DNA of 16,586 nucleotides from an uncultured Eubacteriales bacterium (GTDB lineage: Bacteria > Bacillota > Clostridia > Lachnospirales > Lachnospiraceae). Each line of letters begins with the position of its first letter. Position 1 is the stretch's first letter. The notes below the pieces were generated by a model that saw only the letters and a list, made by a program, of their open reading frames with translations, made no database searches and was not told where the DNA came from. A program made the position numbers and the translations under genes. The stretch spans positions 1 to 16,586 of the forward strand of contig URMF01000063.1 in NCBI GenBank assembly GCA_900548855.1. Direction: 5' to 3'. This document shows, in pieces, positions 6,873 through 14,619 of the stretch.

Positions 6873-7403
6873 ATGACAAAGCAAAAGAGAGGTTTTTGGT
6901 TATTTATTTCTTCGCTGCTTCCAGGGGCAGGGGAACTTTATATGGGATTCCGCAAAATGGGTTTAAGCCTTATGGTACTGTTCTGGGGCTGTATTGCATG
7001 TGCATCCCTTTTAGGCTTTGATGCCCTGATTTATCTTCTTCCCATTATCTGGTTTTACAGCTTTTTCAATGTCCACAATTTAAAATCACTATCAGAAGAA
7101 GAATTCCACTCCTTGGAGGACCATTTTATTCCTCCTGTGGAGGAATTTGAAAAGAACCGTGGAAAATTTGTTAAACAGTACCGCAACATTCTGGCAGTTT
7201 TGCTAATTATCCTTGGCATATCCGGAATCTGGGATATCCTTACCTCCTGGATAAGAGTACTGGTTCCGGAGGAAATGTACCATTATATTGATATGTTTGG
7301 TTACCAGCTGCCGACTATGGCAATTTCCATTATCCTTATTATCCTCGGAATCAAGCTGGTTAACGGAAAAAGAAAGGAGCTTACACAAGATGAAAACGCA
7401 TAG
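6873..7403 (+). CDS. TM2-like multi-pass membrane protein of unknown function
   Basis: The protein has 176 residues. Near the start, WLFISSLLPGAGELYMGFRKMGLSLM carries the G-x-G-x-x-Y-x-G pattern of TM2-domain proteins. Two further spans follow around IACASLLGF and ALIYLLPIIWFYSFF. A charged middle (SEEEFHSLEDHF...EEFEKNRGK) comes next, then two C-terminal spans (NILAVLLIILGISGIWDIL and TMAISIILIILGIKLV) like those of LiaI/LiaF-type membrane proteins. The start is ATG 6873, because GGAGG (6860-6864) sits 8 bases before it; the earlier ATG at 6858 overlaps that site. The last 14 bases overlap the next gene. As the third gene of an ECF sigma operon it probably acts in envelope stress or signal sensing, but its biochemistry is unknown. 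Confidence 0.75.
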   Translation: MTKQKRGFWLFISSLLPGAGELYMGFRKMGLSLMVLFWGCIACASLLGFDALIYLLPIIWFYSFFNVHNLKSLSEEEFHSLEDHFIPPVEEFEKNRGKFVKQYRNILAVLLIILGISGIWDILTSWIRVLVPEEMYHYIDMFGYQLPTMAISIILIILGIKLVNGKRKELTQDENA

Positions 7404-7689
7404 AGTTGGCACAATTACATTTGGATGTATCCTGATTGTACTGGGTGTCCTGCTAATTGTCCACCTGTTTGTGCCAGAGCTTACTTATACCGCCATTTTG
7501 AACTACTGGCCCGTCACCCTCATCCTGCTTGGCATAGAAATACTGGTGGCAAATTTCCGAAGCGAAAAGGAGACCTTTACCTATGACGGCTGGTCCATTG
7601 TTCTCATGTTTCTAATTCTTGGTTTTACCATGTGTATGGGAATTTTAGACTGGATACTGGTAAATGTTCCAAATCACATTTATCTGTAA
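7390..7689 (+). CDS. Small LiaI/LiaF-like membrane protein (DUF5668-like)
   Basis: This 99-residue protein has three hydrophobic spans: FGCILIVLGVLLIVHLF, the short AILNYWPVTLILLGIEILV, and SIVLMFLILGFTMCMGIL. The pattern G-x-I-L-I-x-L-G-x-L ... YWPxxLIxLGxExL is typical of the small membrane segment found in LiaF-related and DUF5668 proteins. These often sit beside cell-envelope stress regulators. The start is ATG 7390 with AAAGGAG 10 bases upstream, inside the end of the previous gene; reading from further upstream gives non-membrane sequence in the wrong context. It is the last gene of the sigma operon, followed by a strong hairpin. It could be a sensor or accessory of the sigma/anti-sigma pair; no enzyme motif is present. 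Confidence 0.75.
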   Translation: MKTHRVGTITFGCILIVLGVLLIVHLFVPELTYTAILNYWPVTLILLGIEILVANFRSEKETFTYDGWSIVLMFLILGFTMCMGILDWILVNVPNHIYL

Positions 7690-7730
7690 TATGGAAGCCT
7701 TTTCCTTTTACAGAAAGAGCACCTCATATC

Positions 7731-7778
7731 AAAAGGTACCGGTTCCATATCTATTTCTTAAATGGAACGGTACCTTTT
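7731..7778. terminator. Bidirectional terminator between the sigma operon and trpB2
   Basis: AAAAGGTACCGGTTCCAT (7731-7748) pairs with ATGGAACGGTACCTTTT (7762-7778) with a single bulged base. The A-run on one side and T-run on the other let it work on both strands, which suits the two converging genes ending at 7689 and 7814. Confidence 0.85.
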
Positions 7779-7813
7779 CTATATCTTCTAAGCTATATTG
7801 TGCTGATTCACAA

Positions 7814-9184
7814 TTAATTTATTTTTGGCAGCTGGCTGATTGCTTTTGCAAGCTCCTCATCCGTTGGAATATAATCCTGCATATCACCGTCATTATACCG
7901 CTGATATGCCACCATATCAAAATATCCGGTTCCAGTTAATCCAAACACAATGTTTTTTGCTTCTCCTGTCTCCTTACACTTCATTGCCTCATCAATTGCT
8001 ACCTTAATGGCATGGCTGCTCTCCGGAGCAGGCAGAATACCCTCTACCCTCGCAAAGGTCTCCGCCGCTTTAAATACCTCCGTCTGCTCTACACTTCTTG
8101 CAGTCAGTAAGCCCTGGTCATAAAGCTCTGAAACAACGGAACTCATTCCGTGATAGCGAAGTCCTCCTGCATGGTTTGCAGATGGGATAAATCCACTTCC
8201 CAATGTATACATTTTTGCCAGCGGACAAACCTTTCCAGTATCACAGAAATCATATGCATAAGTACCTCTGGTCAGACTCGGGCAGGAAGCCGGCTCTACT
8301 GCAATCATATCATAATCCGCTTCCCCTCTTAACACCTCACCAGCAAAAGGAGAAATCAGTCCACCAAGATTGGAGCCTCCACCAGCGCAGCCAATAATCA
8401 TGTCCGCCTTAATTCCATATTTATCCAAAGCTGTCTTTGTTTCCAGACCGATTACAGACTGGTGCAATAAAACCTGGGAAAGCACAGAGCCCAATACATA
8501 GCGGTAACCCTCCTGACTGGTTGCCGCCTCCACAGCTTCAGAAATGGCACAGCCAAGGCTTCCGGTCGTTCCTGGAAACTCCTCATTAATCTTACGTCCC
8601 ACATTGGTGTTCATAGAAGGCGACGGTGTGACCTTTGCCCCATAGGTACGCATAACCTCTCTCCGGAATGGCTTCTGCTCATAGGAGCACTTTACCATAT
8701 ACACCTGACAGTCCAAATCAAAATAGGAGCATGCCATGGAAAGTGCAGTTCCCCACTGTCCGGCACCGGTCTCGGTGGTAACACCCTTAAGTCCCTGCTG
8801 TTTTGCATAATATGCCTGGGCAATGGCAGAATTCAGCTTGTGGCTTCCTGATGTATTGTTACCCTCAAACTTATAATAGATATGTGCCGGTGTATCAAGC
8901 TTCTTCTCTAAGCAATATGCACGAACCAGCGGAGATGGACGATACATTTTATAAAAATCACGAATCTCTGCTGGAATATCAAAATAAGCTGTTGTATCAT
9001 CCAGCTCCTGTCTTCCAAGCTCCTCGCAGAAAATGCCGGAAATCTCCTCCAGTGTAACCGGCTGTAAGGTTGCCGGATTCAAAATCGGTGCCGGTTTTTT
9101 CTTCATATCTGCCCGCACATTATACCATTGTGTAGGCATCTCTTTCTCTTCCAAATAAATTTTATAAGGAATTTCACTCATCAT
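7814..9184 (-). CDS. trpB2: TrpB-like PLP enzyme, tryptophan synthase beta type 2 (TrpB2)
   Basis: The 456-residue protein is longer than classical TrpB (about 400), as is usual for TrpB2. Lys116 in GSHKLN should bind pyridoxal phosphate, Glu138 in TETGAGQWG is the catalytic acid, and GCAGGGSN (265-272) binds the cofactor phosphate. The Trp after GAGQ and the N-terminal extension (IPYKIYLEEKEMPTQWYNVRADM) mark the TrpB2 branch. TrpB2 enzymes join indole and serine to make tryptophan, or deaminate serine, and usually lack strong contact with TrpA. No trpA or other trp gene is visible, so this may be an indole-salvage enzyme. Two adjacent ATG codons follow GGAGG (6 and 9 bases away); the first is used here. 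It has its own promoter at 9242-9271. Expression by readthrough from the upstream permease gene is also possible. Confidence 0.9.
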   Translation of the reverse strand: MMSEIPYKIYLEEKEMPTQWYNVRADMKKKPAPILNPATLQPVTLEEISGIFCEELGRQELDDTTAYFDIPAEIRDFYKMYRPSPLVRAYCLEKKLDTPAHIYYKFEGNNTSGSHKLNSAIAQAYYAKQQGLKGVTTETGAGQWGTALSMACSYFDLDCQVYMVKCSYEQKPFRREVMRTYGAKVTPSPSMNTNVGRKINEEFPGTTGSLGCAISEAVEAATSQEGYRYVLGSVLSQVLLHQSVIGLETKTALDKYGIKADMIIGCAGGGSNLGGLISPFAGEVLRGEADYDMIAVEPASCPSLTRGTYAYDFCDTGKVCPLAKMYTLGSGFIPSANHAGGLRYHGMSSVVSELYDQGLLTARSVEQTEVFKAAETFARVEGILPAPESSHAIKVAIDEAMKCKETGEAKNIVFGLTGTGYFDMVAYQRYNDGDMQDYIPTDEELAKAISQLPKIN

Positions 9185-9241
9185 TACATACCTCCGTATC
9201 TATCTGGCAGATGCACTCAAATGCCCTGCCTCTAAGTTACT

Positions 9242-9271
9242 ATTGTAATGTGTGTAAACAGATACTGTCAA
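9242..9271 (-). promoter_or_regulatory. Sigma-A promoter of trpB2
   Basis: On the minus strand TTGACA (9271-9266) and TACAAT (9247-9242) are 18 bases apart. The leader is about 50 bases. It contains a small stem (GGCAG/CTGCC) close to the start site and no room for a T-box or a trp attenuator. It begins only 10 bases after the stop of the upstream permease gene. Confidence 0.75.
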
Positions 9272-9280
9272 GCAAAAATA

Positions 9281-11305
9281 TTAGTTTGAATACGTAATCC
9301 GGTAATATGCCTTTGCCGTTAAGCTGTACACAATACCATATACGATAAAGAATACCGCAACCGTGACAATGGTGCACAGGATAAACAGAGGCACATTTGT
9401 GAACTCCATAATAACCAGTAATTTTTTAATAATACTGAAAGCGAAACAGACATGAAGCCCTGCAAGGAAAATCGGCAGAAAGAATACCAGCAGAATCTGG
9501 CTTCGTATCACACTCTTTACCTCCTTCTCACTCATTCCCACCTTCTGCAAAATGACAAACCGTTCCCTGTCCTCATACCCTTCCGAAATCTGCTTGTAAT
9601 AGATAATCATAACAGTGGTTATCAAAAATAATGCACCAATAAAAATTCCAATAAAAAACAGGCTTCCGTATATACCATAAAACTCCTGTCTCGTAGTATA
9701 GCTGTCTGTAATTGCTGCTGCATGGGCAATACCGGTTTTATCGATTTCATCCCTTAAATTCGTACAAAATGCCTTCTTATCCTCATCCTTACCCTCTAAA
9801 TCAAAGTTGAAATTATAATATATTACAGTATAGGCACCATCCTCAAAAGCGCTGTCTATGCCACTGCGGATTTCCTTCATCATCTCCAAGTCCGGCACAA
9901 TCATCCACAGTTGTCCAAAATCGGCGTCCAGAGCGCTGGCTTCCGGAACTTCCTGCACCCTTCCGGAAACCGGATATTCCCGGTCTGCTATTTTTACCGT
10001 CTCTTCCGATAATTTCACATCCCCTGAAGTATATATCAACACCTCTCCCGGTTCCAAATGATAAGAAGATCCCATCTGGTTATTAAAATCTTCTACCGTC
10101 ATTACCTCCAATATGATAAATCCCATTACGTCAGAAATGCTGCCCTCATAATCCGACAGAAATGCATTGGACTCCAGAATACCGATACTGGAATAACTGT
10201 AATACTGCTCTATCCCCTTCATATTCACATGATATCTCGCTGCACGTGCCCTTAATACCGGCTCCAATACAGAATAGTCATAGTGACCGGAAAAATCCTC
10301 GTAGTCCTCCTCTTTTTCATACAGATACTGGGTCATTACATCCTTCGGATATCTGGTACGCATAATATCATCAAAGCCCGCATACAAAGACACCGTAGAG
10401 GAAAGCACCACCAAAACTGCTGTACTTAAAATACAGATATTGGCAAGTCCCACTGCATTCTGCTTCATCCGGTACATCATACCGGAAACTGTAATAAAGT
10501 GGTTCTTCTGGTAATAATAATTTTTATTACTTTTTAGAAGCTTTAACAATGCAATGCTTCCACTTACAAACACCAAATAAGTTCCTGCAATGACAAAAAG
10601 AACCGCCACAAAAAATGTTCCCATCGCCCGTATCGGATTCTTCGTTACAACCGCAAGATAATATCCGACTCCCAGACAGATGATGCCCATTACAGCCATC
10701 ACCCATTTTGCCTTTGGTTCACGCTCTCCGGCATGGCTTCCTGTCATCAAATCAATAGGCTTTAAACGGAAAATCCGGATATTATTGACAAGCATAATCA
10801 ATAAAAATAACGCTGCAAACAACACAAAGGTCAGAAACAGCGAATTTACCGATATCTCAAAGGCAAAATCCGTCTGTAAATGCAATATTTTTAACAGAAC
10901 CATAAACATTAATTTTGAAAACAACACGCCCGACAACAATCCAATAACAATGCTCCCGGCTCCCACAGCAGCTATCTCCCAGAATACCACCCGGGATATA
11001 TGTTTTTTCTCCATTCCCAGTATACTGTACAATCCAAATTCCTTTGAACGGCGCTTCATTAGAAAGCTGTTGGTATAAAATACAACAAACAATGAAAAAA
11101 CGCCACAAATAACTGCTCCAAATCCCAGAATCGTCCGCATGGTTCTTGCACCATAAAACAGACTGTCATCTGCCTGCATCTGAATACTGTGAAGCATATA
11201 AAACATAGCAATCATAGCAATACAGGACAGGGAAAACGGGATAAAGGTATTCTTATTTTTCCTGATATTATTTAATGCTAATTTCCGGTACATTCCTCTA
11301 TTCAT
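9281..11305 (-). CDS. BceB-type ABC transporter permease (FtsX/MacB superfamily), antimicrobial peptide resistance
   Basis: This 674-residue integral membrane protein has ten hydrophobic spans. A large outer domain of about 210 residues lies between spans 7 and 8, which is the layout of BceB-type permeases. The cytoplasmic loops carry FtsX-type coupling phrases: MKRRSKEFGLYSILGMEKKHISRV after span 2, and ERFVILQKVGMSEKEVKSVI after span 8. With the ATPase it should free lipid II-cycle intermediates from peptide antibiotics such as bacitracin or lantibiotics. It also relays transport activity to the sensor kinase. I chose ATG 11305, which overlaps the ATPase stop, because it gives the usual MNRGMYRKLALNNIRKN start; GTG codons at 11317 and 11314 are possible. 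No biosynthetic or immunity peptide genes are present, so this is a resistance module rather than a producer locus. Confidence 0.9.
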   Translation of the reverse strand: MNRGMYRKLALNNIRKNKNTFIPFSLSCIAMIAMFYMLHSIQMQADDSLFYGARTMRTILGFGAVICGVFSLFVVFYTNSFLMKRRSKEFGLYSILGMEKKHISRVVFWEIAAVGAGSIVIGLLSGVLFSKLMFMVLLKILHLQTDFAFEISVNSLFLTFVLFAALFLLIMLVNNIRIFRLKPIDLMTGSHAGEREPKAKWVMAVMGIICLGVGYYLAVVTKNPIRAMGTFFVAVLFVIAGTYLVFVSGSIALLKLLKSNKNYYYQKNHFITVSGMMYRMKQNAVGLANICILSTAVLVVLSSTVSLYAGFDDIMRTRYPKDVMTQYLYEKEEDYEDFSGHYDYSVLEPVLRARAARYHVNMKGIEQYYSYSSIGILESNAFLSDYEGSISDVMGFIILEVMTVEDFNNQMGSSYHLEPGEVLIYTSGDVKLSEETVKIADREYPVSGRVQEVPEASALDADFGQLWMIVPDLEMMKEIRSGIDSAFEDGAYTVIYYNFNFDLEGKDEDKKAFCTNLRDEIDKTGIAHAAAITDSYTTRQEFYGIYGSLFFIGIFIGALFLITTVMIIYYKQISEGYEDRERFVILQKVGMSEKEVKSVIRSQILLVFFLPIFLAGLHVCFAFSIIKKLLVIMEFTNVPLFILCTIVTVAVFFIVYGIVYSLTAKAYYRITYSN

Positions 11306-12065
11306 GAATATCACCACCCGCCAACAATACCGTCAGGGTATCTGATATTTTTTTATACATTTCATCATTGTTCATATTTGCCTTATACAGCTGATGAAAA
11401 ATCTCACCGTCCTGGATAAACAGCACACGGCCTGCATGGGAGGCTGCCCTTACACTATGGGTTACCATTAAAATGGTCTGCCCATCATCATGAAGTCGCT
11501 CAAAGATGGTTAGCAAATCGCCTGTAGAGCGGGAATCCAGAGCCCCTGTGGGTTCATCCGCCAACAGGATATCCGGACTGGTAATCATTGCCCTTGCCAC
11601 TGCTGCCCTCTGCTTTTGCCCTCCGGATACCTCATAGGGATATTTTTTAAGAATCTCCCCAATGCCGAGCCTGCCTGCAATATCCTCCAGCAAAGGCTCC
11701 ATCTGTGTGTATTTTTTGCCGGCAAGCACCAATGGTAAATAAATATTATCCTCTAAGGAAAAGGTATCTAACAGATTAAAATCCTGAAACACAAAGCCTA
11801 AATGTTCTCTGCGGAATCTCGCTAATTCGCCTTCCTTAATTGTGGTAATATCCCTTTCATTTAATAGAACCTCACCTGTTGTTGGGCGGTCCACCGTAGC
11901 TAAAATGTTTAAAAGTGTGGTCTTGCCAGAACCGGACTCCCCCATAATGGCTACATATTCTCCTTCCTCCACGGAGAAATTTACATTTTTCAACGCCTCT
12001 ACCTTGTTTCCGCCAAACCGGGTAGTGTATATTTTTTGCAATTCCTTTACTTGTAAAAGTGACAT
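11298..12065 (-). CDS. BceA-type ABC transporter ATPase
   Basis: The 255-residue ATPase belongs to the MacB/LolD/BceA branch. Walker A GESGSGKTT is at 42-50, Q-loop in VFQDFNLLD, signature VSGGQKQR at 146-153, Walker B ILLADEP at 166-172, and switch His203. The phrase QDFNLLDTFSLEDNIYLPLVLAG is characteristic of the Bce/Bac resistance ATPases. It pairs with the overlapping permease gene and works at the cytoplasmic face of the membrane. The ATG has GGAGG 8 bases upstream. A dedicated promoter with CCTTA repeats lies in the 130-base gap before it, so its expression can rise independently of the regulator genes upstream. Confidence 0.93.
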   Translation of the reverse strand: MSLLQVKELQKIYTTRFGGNKVEALKNVNFSVEEGEYVAIMGESGSGKTTLLNILATVDRPTTGEVLLNERDITTIKEGELARFRREHLGFVFQDFNLLDTFSLEDNIYLPLVLAGKKYTQMEPLLEDIAGRLGIGEILKKYPYEVSGGQKQRAAVARAMITSPDILLADEPTGALDSRSTGDLLTIFERLHDDGQTILMVTHSVRAASHAGRVLFIQDGEIFHQLYKANMNNDEMYKKISDTLTVLLAGGDIHE

Positions 12066-12095
12066 TTCTTTTTCCTCCAGCTTTATTTTTTATTG

Positions 12096-12124
12096 ATTAT
12101 ACAAAAAAAAGAAATGTACTGCCT
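12096..12124 (-). promoter_or_regulatory. Inducible promoter of the BceAB-type operon
   Basis: A perfect TATAAT (12101-12096, minus strand) stands 17 bases from AGGCAG (12124-12119), a very poor -35 box. A strong -10 with a weak -35 overlapped by repeats is typical of promoters that need an activator. Transcription would start about 23-25 bases before the ATPase ATG. Confidence 0.65.
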
Positions 12125-12173
12125 TAACTTTGCCTTACATTTCTTAGGCTAACCTTACAATTTTTTAAGGTTT
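12122..12173 (-). promoter_or_regulatory. Repeat array, probable binding site of the BceR-type response regulator
   Basis: Read on the + strand, CCTTAACT (12122), CCTTACAT (12133) and CCTTACAA (12153) are direct repeats spaced 11 and 20 bases, that is, one and about two helix turns. AACC...GGTT at the far end (AACCTTACAATTTTTTAAGG, 12151-12170) adds an inverted pair. The array overlaps the weak -35 and extends upstream, as expected for OmpR-family activators. The assignment to the neighbouring regulator is inference. Confidence 0.6.
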
Positions 12174-12195
12174 AGTTGAACCCTCCTCTATTTAT

Positions 12196-13191
12196 CTACT
12201 TTCCCAGATGAATGGATACCCGTGTTCCCACCTTTAATTCCGATTCGATTTCGATTTCATGCTGTAGCTGCTTCAAAATGCGCTCCACCAAAAACAATCC
12301 CAGTCCCGTTGCTTTCTTGTCCTTTCGCCCGTTATAACCGGTATATCCACGCTCAAAAATCCGCGGCAAGTCCTCCGGGGCAATCCCAATCCCTGTGTCC
12401 TCAATAATTAAAATCCTGTCCTCACCCATGGAAATGTCTATCCTTCCCTGCTTTGTGTATTTTAGCGCATTGGAAATTAACTGCTTTAGAACAAACACCA
12501 TCCACTTTTCATCCGTAACCACCTCTATCTCCTCCGGAATCTCTATGTGTACCGTAATTGCCTTGGAAATGAAAATGCGGGCAAAATATTTTACTGCCTG
12601 GTTTACCATGGCTTTCACTGGATATTTTTCAAGCACATAATCCGTACCTGTCCCCTCCAGCCGCAGGTACTGCAGCATCATATCAATGTACTGCTCCATC
12701 TCAAACAGACGTGTCATTCCTTCTGTTTTCATCGGTTCCTCTGACTCTGCTATAAGCAGCTGCAATGCGGTGAGAGGTGTCTTTATCTGGTGCGTCCACA
12801 CCGTTACATACTCTGCAATTTCATTTTGAGAGGTCTTTATCTCATTGATGCTCTGATTTTTCCGATGAAGCATTTCCTCCAAAAGTTCCCTGTAATCCTG
12901 CTCCATCACTGTATCCGGCTGTGGAAGGTTATCCAGTGTGAGGTCAATATGGTTTTTTACCTGGATAAGTGCTCTGTGTCTCCTTATAAAATGTATAAAA
13001 TCAAAAACCATATAGCAGAAAAAAATAACTCCGCAAATCAGAGCTGGATACCAGATATAACGAAATGACACGCCCATCAGAAAAAACAGCAGTAGAAATA
13101 CCCCTATCCAGACTACCTCCATGCCAAGCAGACGCCGCCTCTCCTTTAAATATAAACCTATTAGTGTAATACCCTGTCTTCTGCTTTTCAT
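12196..13191 (-). CDS. BceS-type intramembrane-sensing histidine kinase
   Basis: The kinase has 331 residues. Two close membrane spans (about 27-41 and 46-68) leave almost no outer loop, which is the mark of intramembrane-sensing kinases that take their signal from a BceAB transporter. The phospho-accepting His134 lies in YVTVWTHQIKTPLTAL. Asn241 is in the N-box LISNALKYT, followed by DTGIGI (265-270), an F-box RIFERGYTGYNGR and GLGL (296-299). The start ATG 13191 has AAAGG about 8 bases upstream. A TTG seven codons earlier overlaps the regulator gene's end and is less likely. The gene follows the response regulator by 13 bases, so the two form one unit. The expected partner is that regulator, and the stimulus a cell-wall-active peptide. 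Confidence 0.92.
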   Translation of the reverse strand: MKSRRQGITLIGLYLKERRRLLGMEVVWIGVFLLLFFLMGVSFRYIWYPALICGVIFFCYMVFDFIHFIRRHRALIQVKNHIDLTLDNLPQPDTVMEQDYRELLEEMLHRKNQSINEIKTSQNEIAEYVTVWTHQIKTPLTALQLLIAESEEPMKTEGMTRLFEMEQYIDMMLQYLRLEGTGTDYVLEKYPVKAMVNQAVKYFARIFISKAITVHIEIPEEIEVVTDEKWMVFVLKQLISNALKYTKQGRIDISMGEDRILIIEDTGIGIAPEDLPRIFERGYTGYNGRKDKKATGLGLFLVERILKQLQHEIEIESELKVGTRVSIHLGK

Positions 13192-13204
13192 TTCCCCTAC
13201 CTTT

Positions 13205-13888
13205 TCAATCAATCATATAACCGATTCCCTTTTTCGTCTTTACAAAATCCTCTAAACCAATTTCCTTTAATTTCTTGCGGATTCTGGTCACATTTACCGT
13301 CAATGTATTATCATCAATAAAATTATCACTGTCCCACAGCTGCATCATGATAGTATCACGGCTCACAATACTCCCCACATTCTCCATCAAAAGCGCCAGT
13401 ATCTGAAACTCATTTTTTGAAAAGTCAGTCTTCCTTCCCTGGTAGCTCATGGTTGCATCCAGCAGATTAAGAATCGCTCCATTATGCTCAATCACATTAA
13501 CCTGTCCGGCATAGGAATAGCTTCTTCTTATAATTGCCCCAATCTTCGCAGTCAGCACCGCCAAATCAAAAGGCTTTGCAATAAAATCATCACCGCCCAT
13601 ATCCATTGCCATGACAATATTCATATTATCATCTGCCGAAGAAATAAATACAATGGGAATCTTAAATAACTTCCTGATTTCCGTACACCAGTAAAAACCA
13701 TTGTAATAAGGAAGTGTGATATCCATCAGAATTAAATCCGGAGATACAGCAGTAACCTCTCCCAATATATCCTGAAAATCCGTAGCAAGGGTAACCTTAT
13801 ATGCCCACTTTTCCAGATGGTTTTTCATTTTTTCTCCAATCGTTGTGTCATCCTCCACAATCAGAATTTTGTATTGTGTCCGGTTCAT
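13205..13888 (-). CDS. BceR-type response regulator (OmpR/PhoB family)
   Basis: The 227-residue protein has a receiver domain with the acidic pair Asp13-Asp14, phospho-acceptor Asp56 (LILMDITLP), Ser83/84 switch region and Lys105 (AKPFD). A winged-helix DNA-binding domain follows (about 130-227; SRDTIMMQLWDSDNFIDDNTLTVNVTRIRKKL ... VKTKKGIGY). FIDDNTLTVNVTRIRKKL is the recognition-helix region typical of Bce/Lia-neighbour regulators. AGGAGG lies 9 bases before the ATG, inside the 16-base gap after sfsA, so it may be transcribed from the nth promoter. It should be phosphorylated by the downstream kinase and activate the ATPase/permease promoter at 12096-12173. Confidence 0.93.
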   Translation of the reverse strand: MNRTQYKILIVEDDTTIGEKMKNHLEKWAYKVTLATDFQDILGEVTAVSPDLILMDITLPYYNGFYWCTEIRKLFKIPIVFISSADDNMNIVMAMDMGGDDFIAKPFDLAVLTAKIGAIIRRSYSYAGQVNVIEHNGAILNLLDATMSYQGRKTDFSKNEFQILALLMENVGSIVSRDTIMMQLWDSDNFIDDNTLTVNVTRIRKKLKEIGLEDFVKTKKGIGYMID

Positions 13889-13904
13889 GCTCTACGTCCT
13901 CCTG

Positions 13905-14570
13905 TTATACTCCAAGCTCCCTGTCCACCTCCAGCGTATCCTCCGTCACCCTGCAGCCAAGGCACAACACTTTTACTCCCGCTGCCTTTGCCGCATAAAG
14001 CGCCTCTCCAAACTCCTTATGGGTTGCCACATTTGCCCTTACCTCATTAACCCCTTCCATCTGTATGACAAATGCCACATAGCACTGAAAGCCCTCCTGC
14101 GCCGCCCCTGTTAACTCCTTTAAATGCTTCACGCCCCGGTCAGTCGGCGCATCCGGAAAGTAACCGATACCGTCAATTTCCAAGGTACAACCCTTAACCT
14201 CCATTAAATACCGCTGTTCCCCCTGTTCCATATAGAAATCAATCCTGGATGCTCCATAGGTATACTCCGGTTTTATATAGGTGTAGCCCTGTTTTTCCAG
14301 CCACTCCCTTACCACCTTATTAGGTGCCTGGCTGTCGATATTCACCCATCCAAGATTTTCTTTATATACCCCTATCAGGTCATATCTTGTCTTGCGCTTC
14401 GGGTTATCGGAGACCTCAAGGATTACCTCCGCATCCCGTAACAATAATTCCCTGCACCGCCCGGTATTCTTCACATGAACGGTCTCTAATTTTCCTTCCA
14501 CCCAGACCTTTGCTATGAAACGGTTGGGTCTGCTATGAAATTTACCATGGATAATATGTTTATATCTCAT
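13905..14570 (-). CDS. sfsA: SfsA family DNA/RNA nuclease-like protein
   Basis: The 221-residue protein spans the family. Its N-terminal OB-like half includes RFIAKVWVEGKLETVHVKNTGRCRELL (18-43). A PD-(D/E)xK-type nuclease core follows, with Asp111 in SRIDFYM and Glu124/Lys126 in YLMEVKGCTL. The second half carries FPDAPTDRGVKHLKELT, another SfsA signature. The protein was first named for its effect on sugar fermentation in E. coli; the nuclease fold points to nucleic-acid cleavage, and its cellular job is unsettled. No good ribosome binding site is visible before the ATG, so translation may depend on the upstream nth gene 49 bases away. Only 16 bases separate it from the response regulator downstream. 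Confidence 0.93.
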   Translation of the reverse strand: MRYKHIIHGKFHSRPNRFIAKVWVEGKLETVHVKNTGRCRELLLRDAEVILEVSDNPKRKTRYDLIGVYKENLGWVNIDSQAPNKVVREWLEKQGYTYIKPEYTYGASRIDFYMEQGEQRYLMEVKGCTLEIDGIGYFPDAPTDRGVKHLKELTGAAQEGFQCYVAFVIQMEGVNEVRANVATHKEFGEALYAAKAAGVKVLCLGCRVTEDTLEVDRELGV

Positions 14571-14619
14571 TTATCAATACCATTTTATAGACTCAAAATC
14601 ATCTTCCCACCACAACCGT

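Noticed and set aside
9185..9280. T-box or trp attenuator before trpB2
   Set aside because: The predicted leader is only about 50 bases, with one small stem, no T-box core motif and no leader peptide rich in Trp.
10680..11078. Open frame of 132 codons on the + strand
   Set aside because: Entirely antisense to the BceB-type permease gene, whose protein is convincing; composition is a mirror of membrane-coding sequence.
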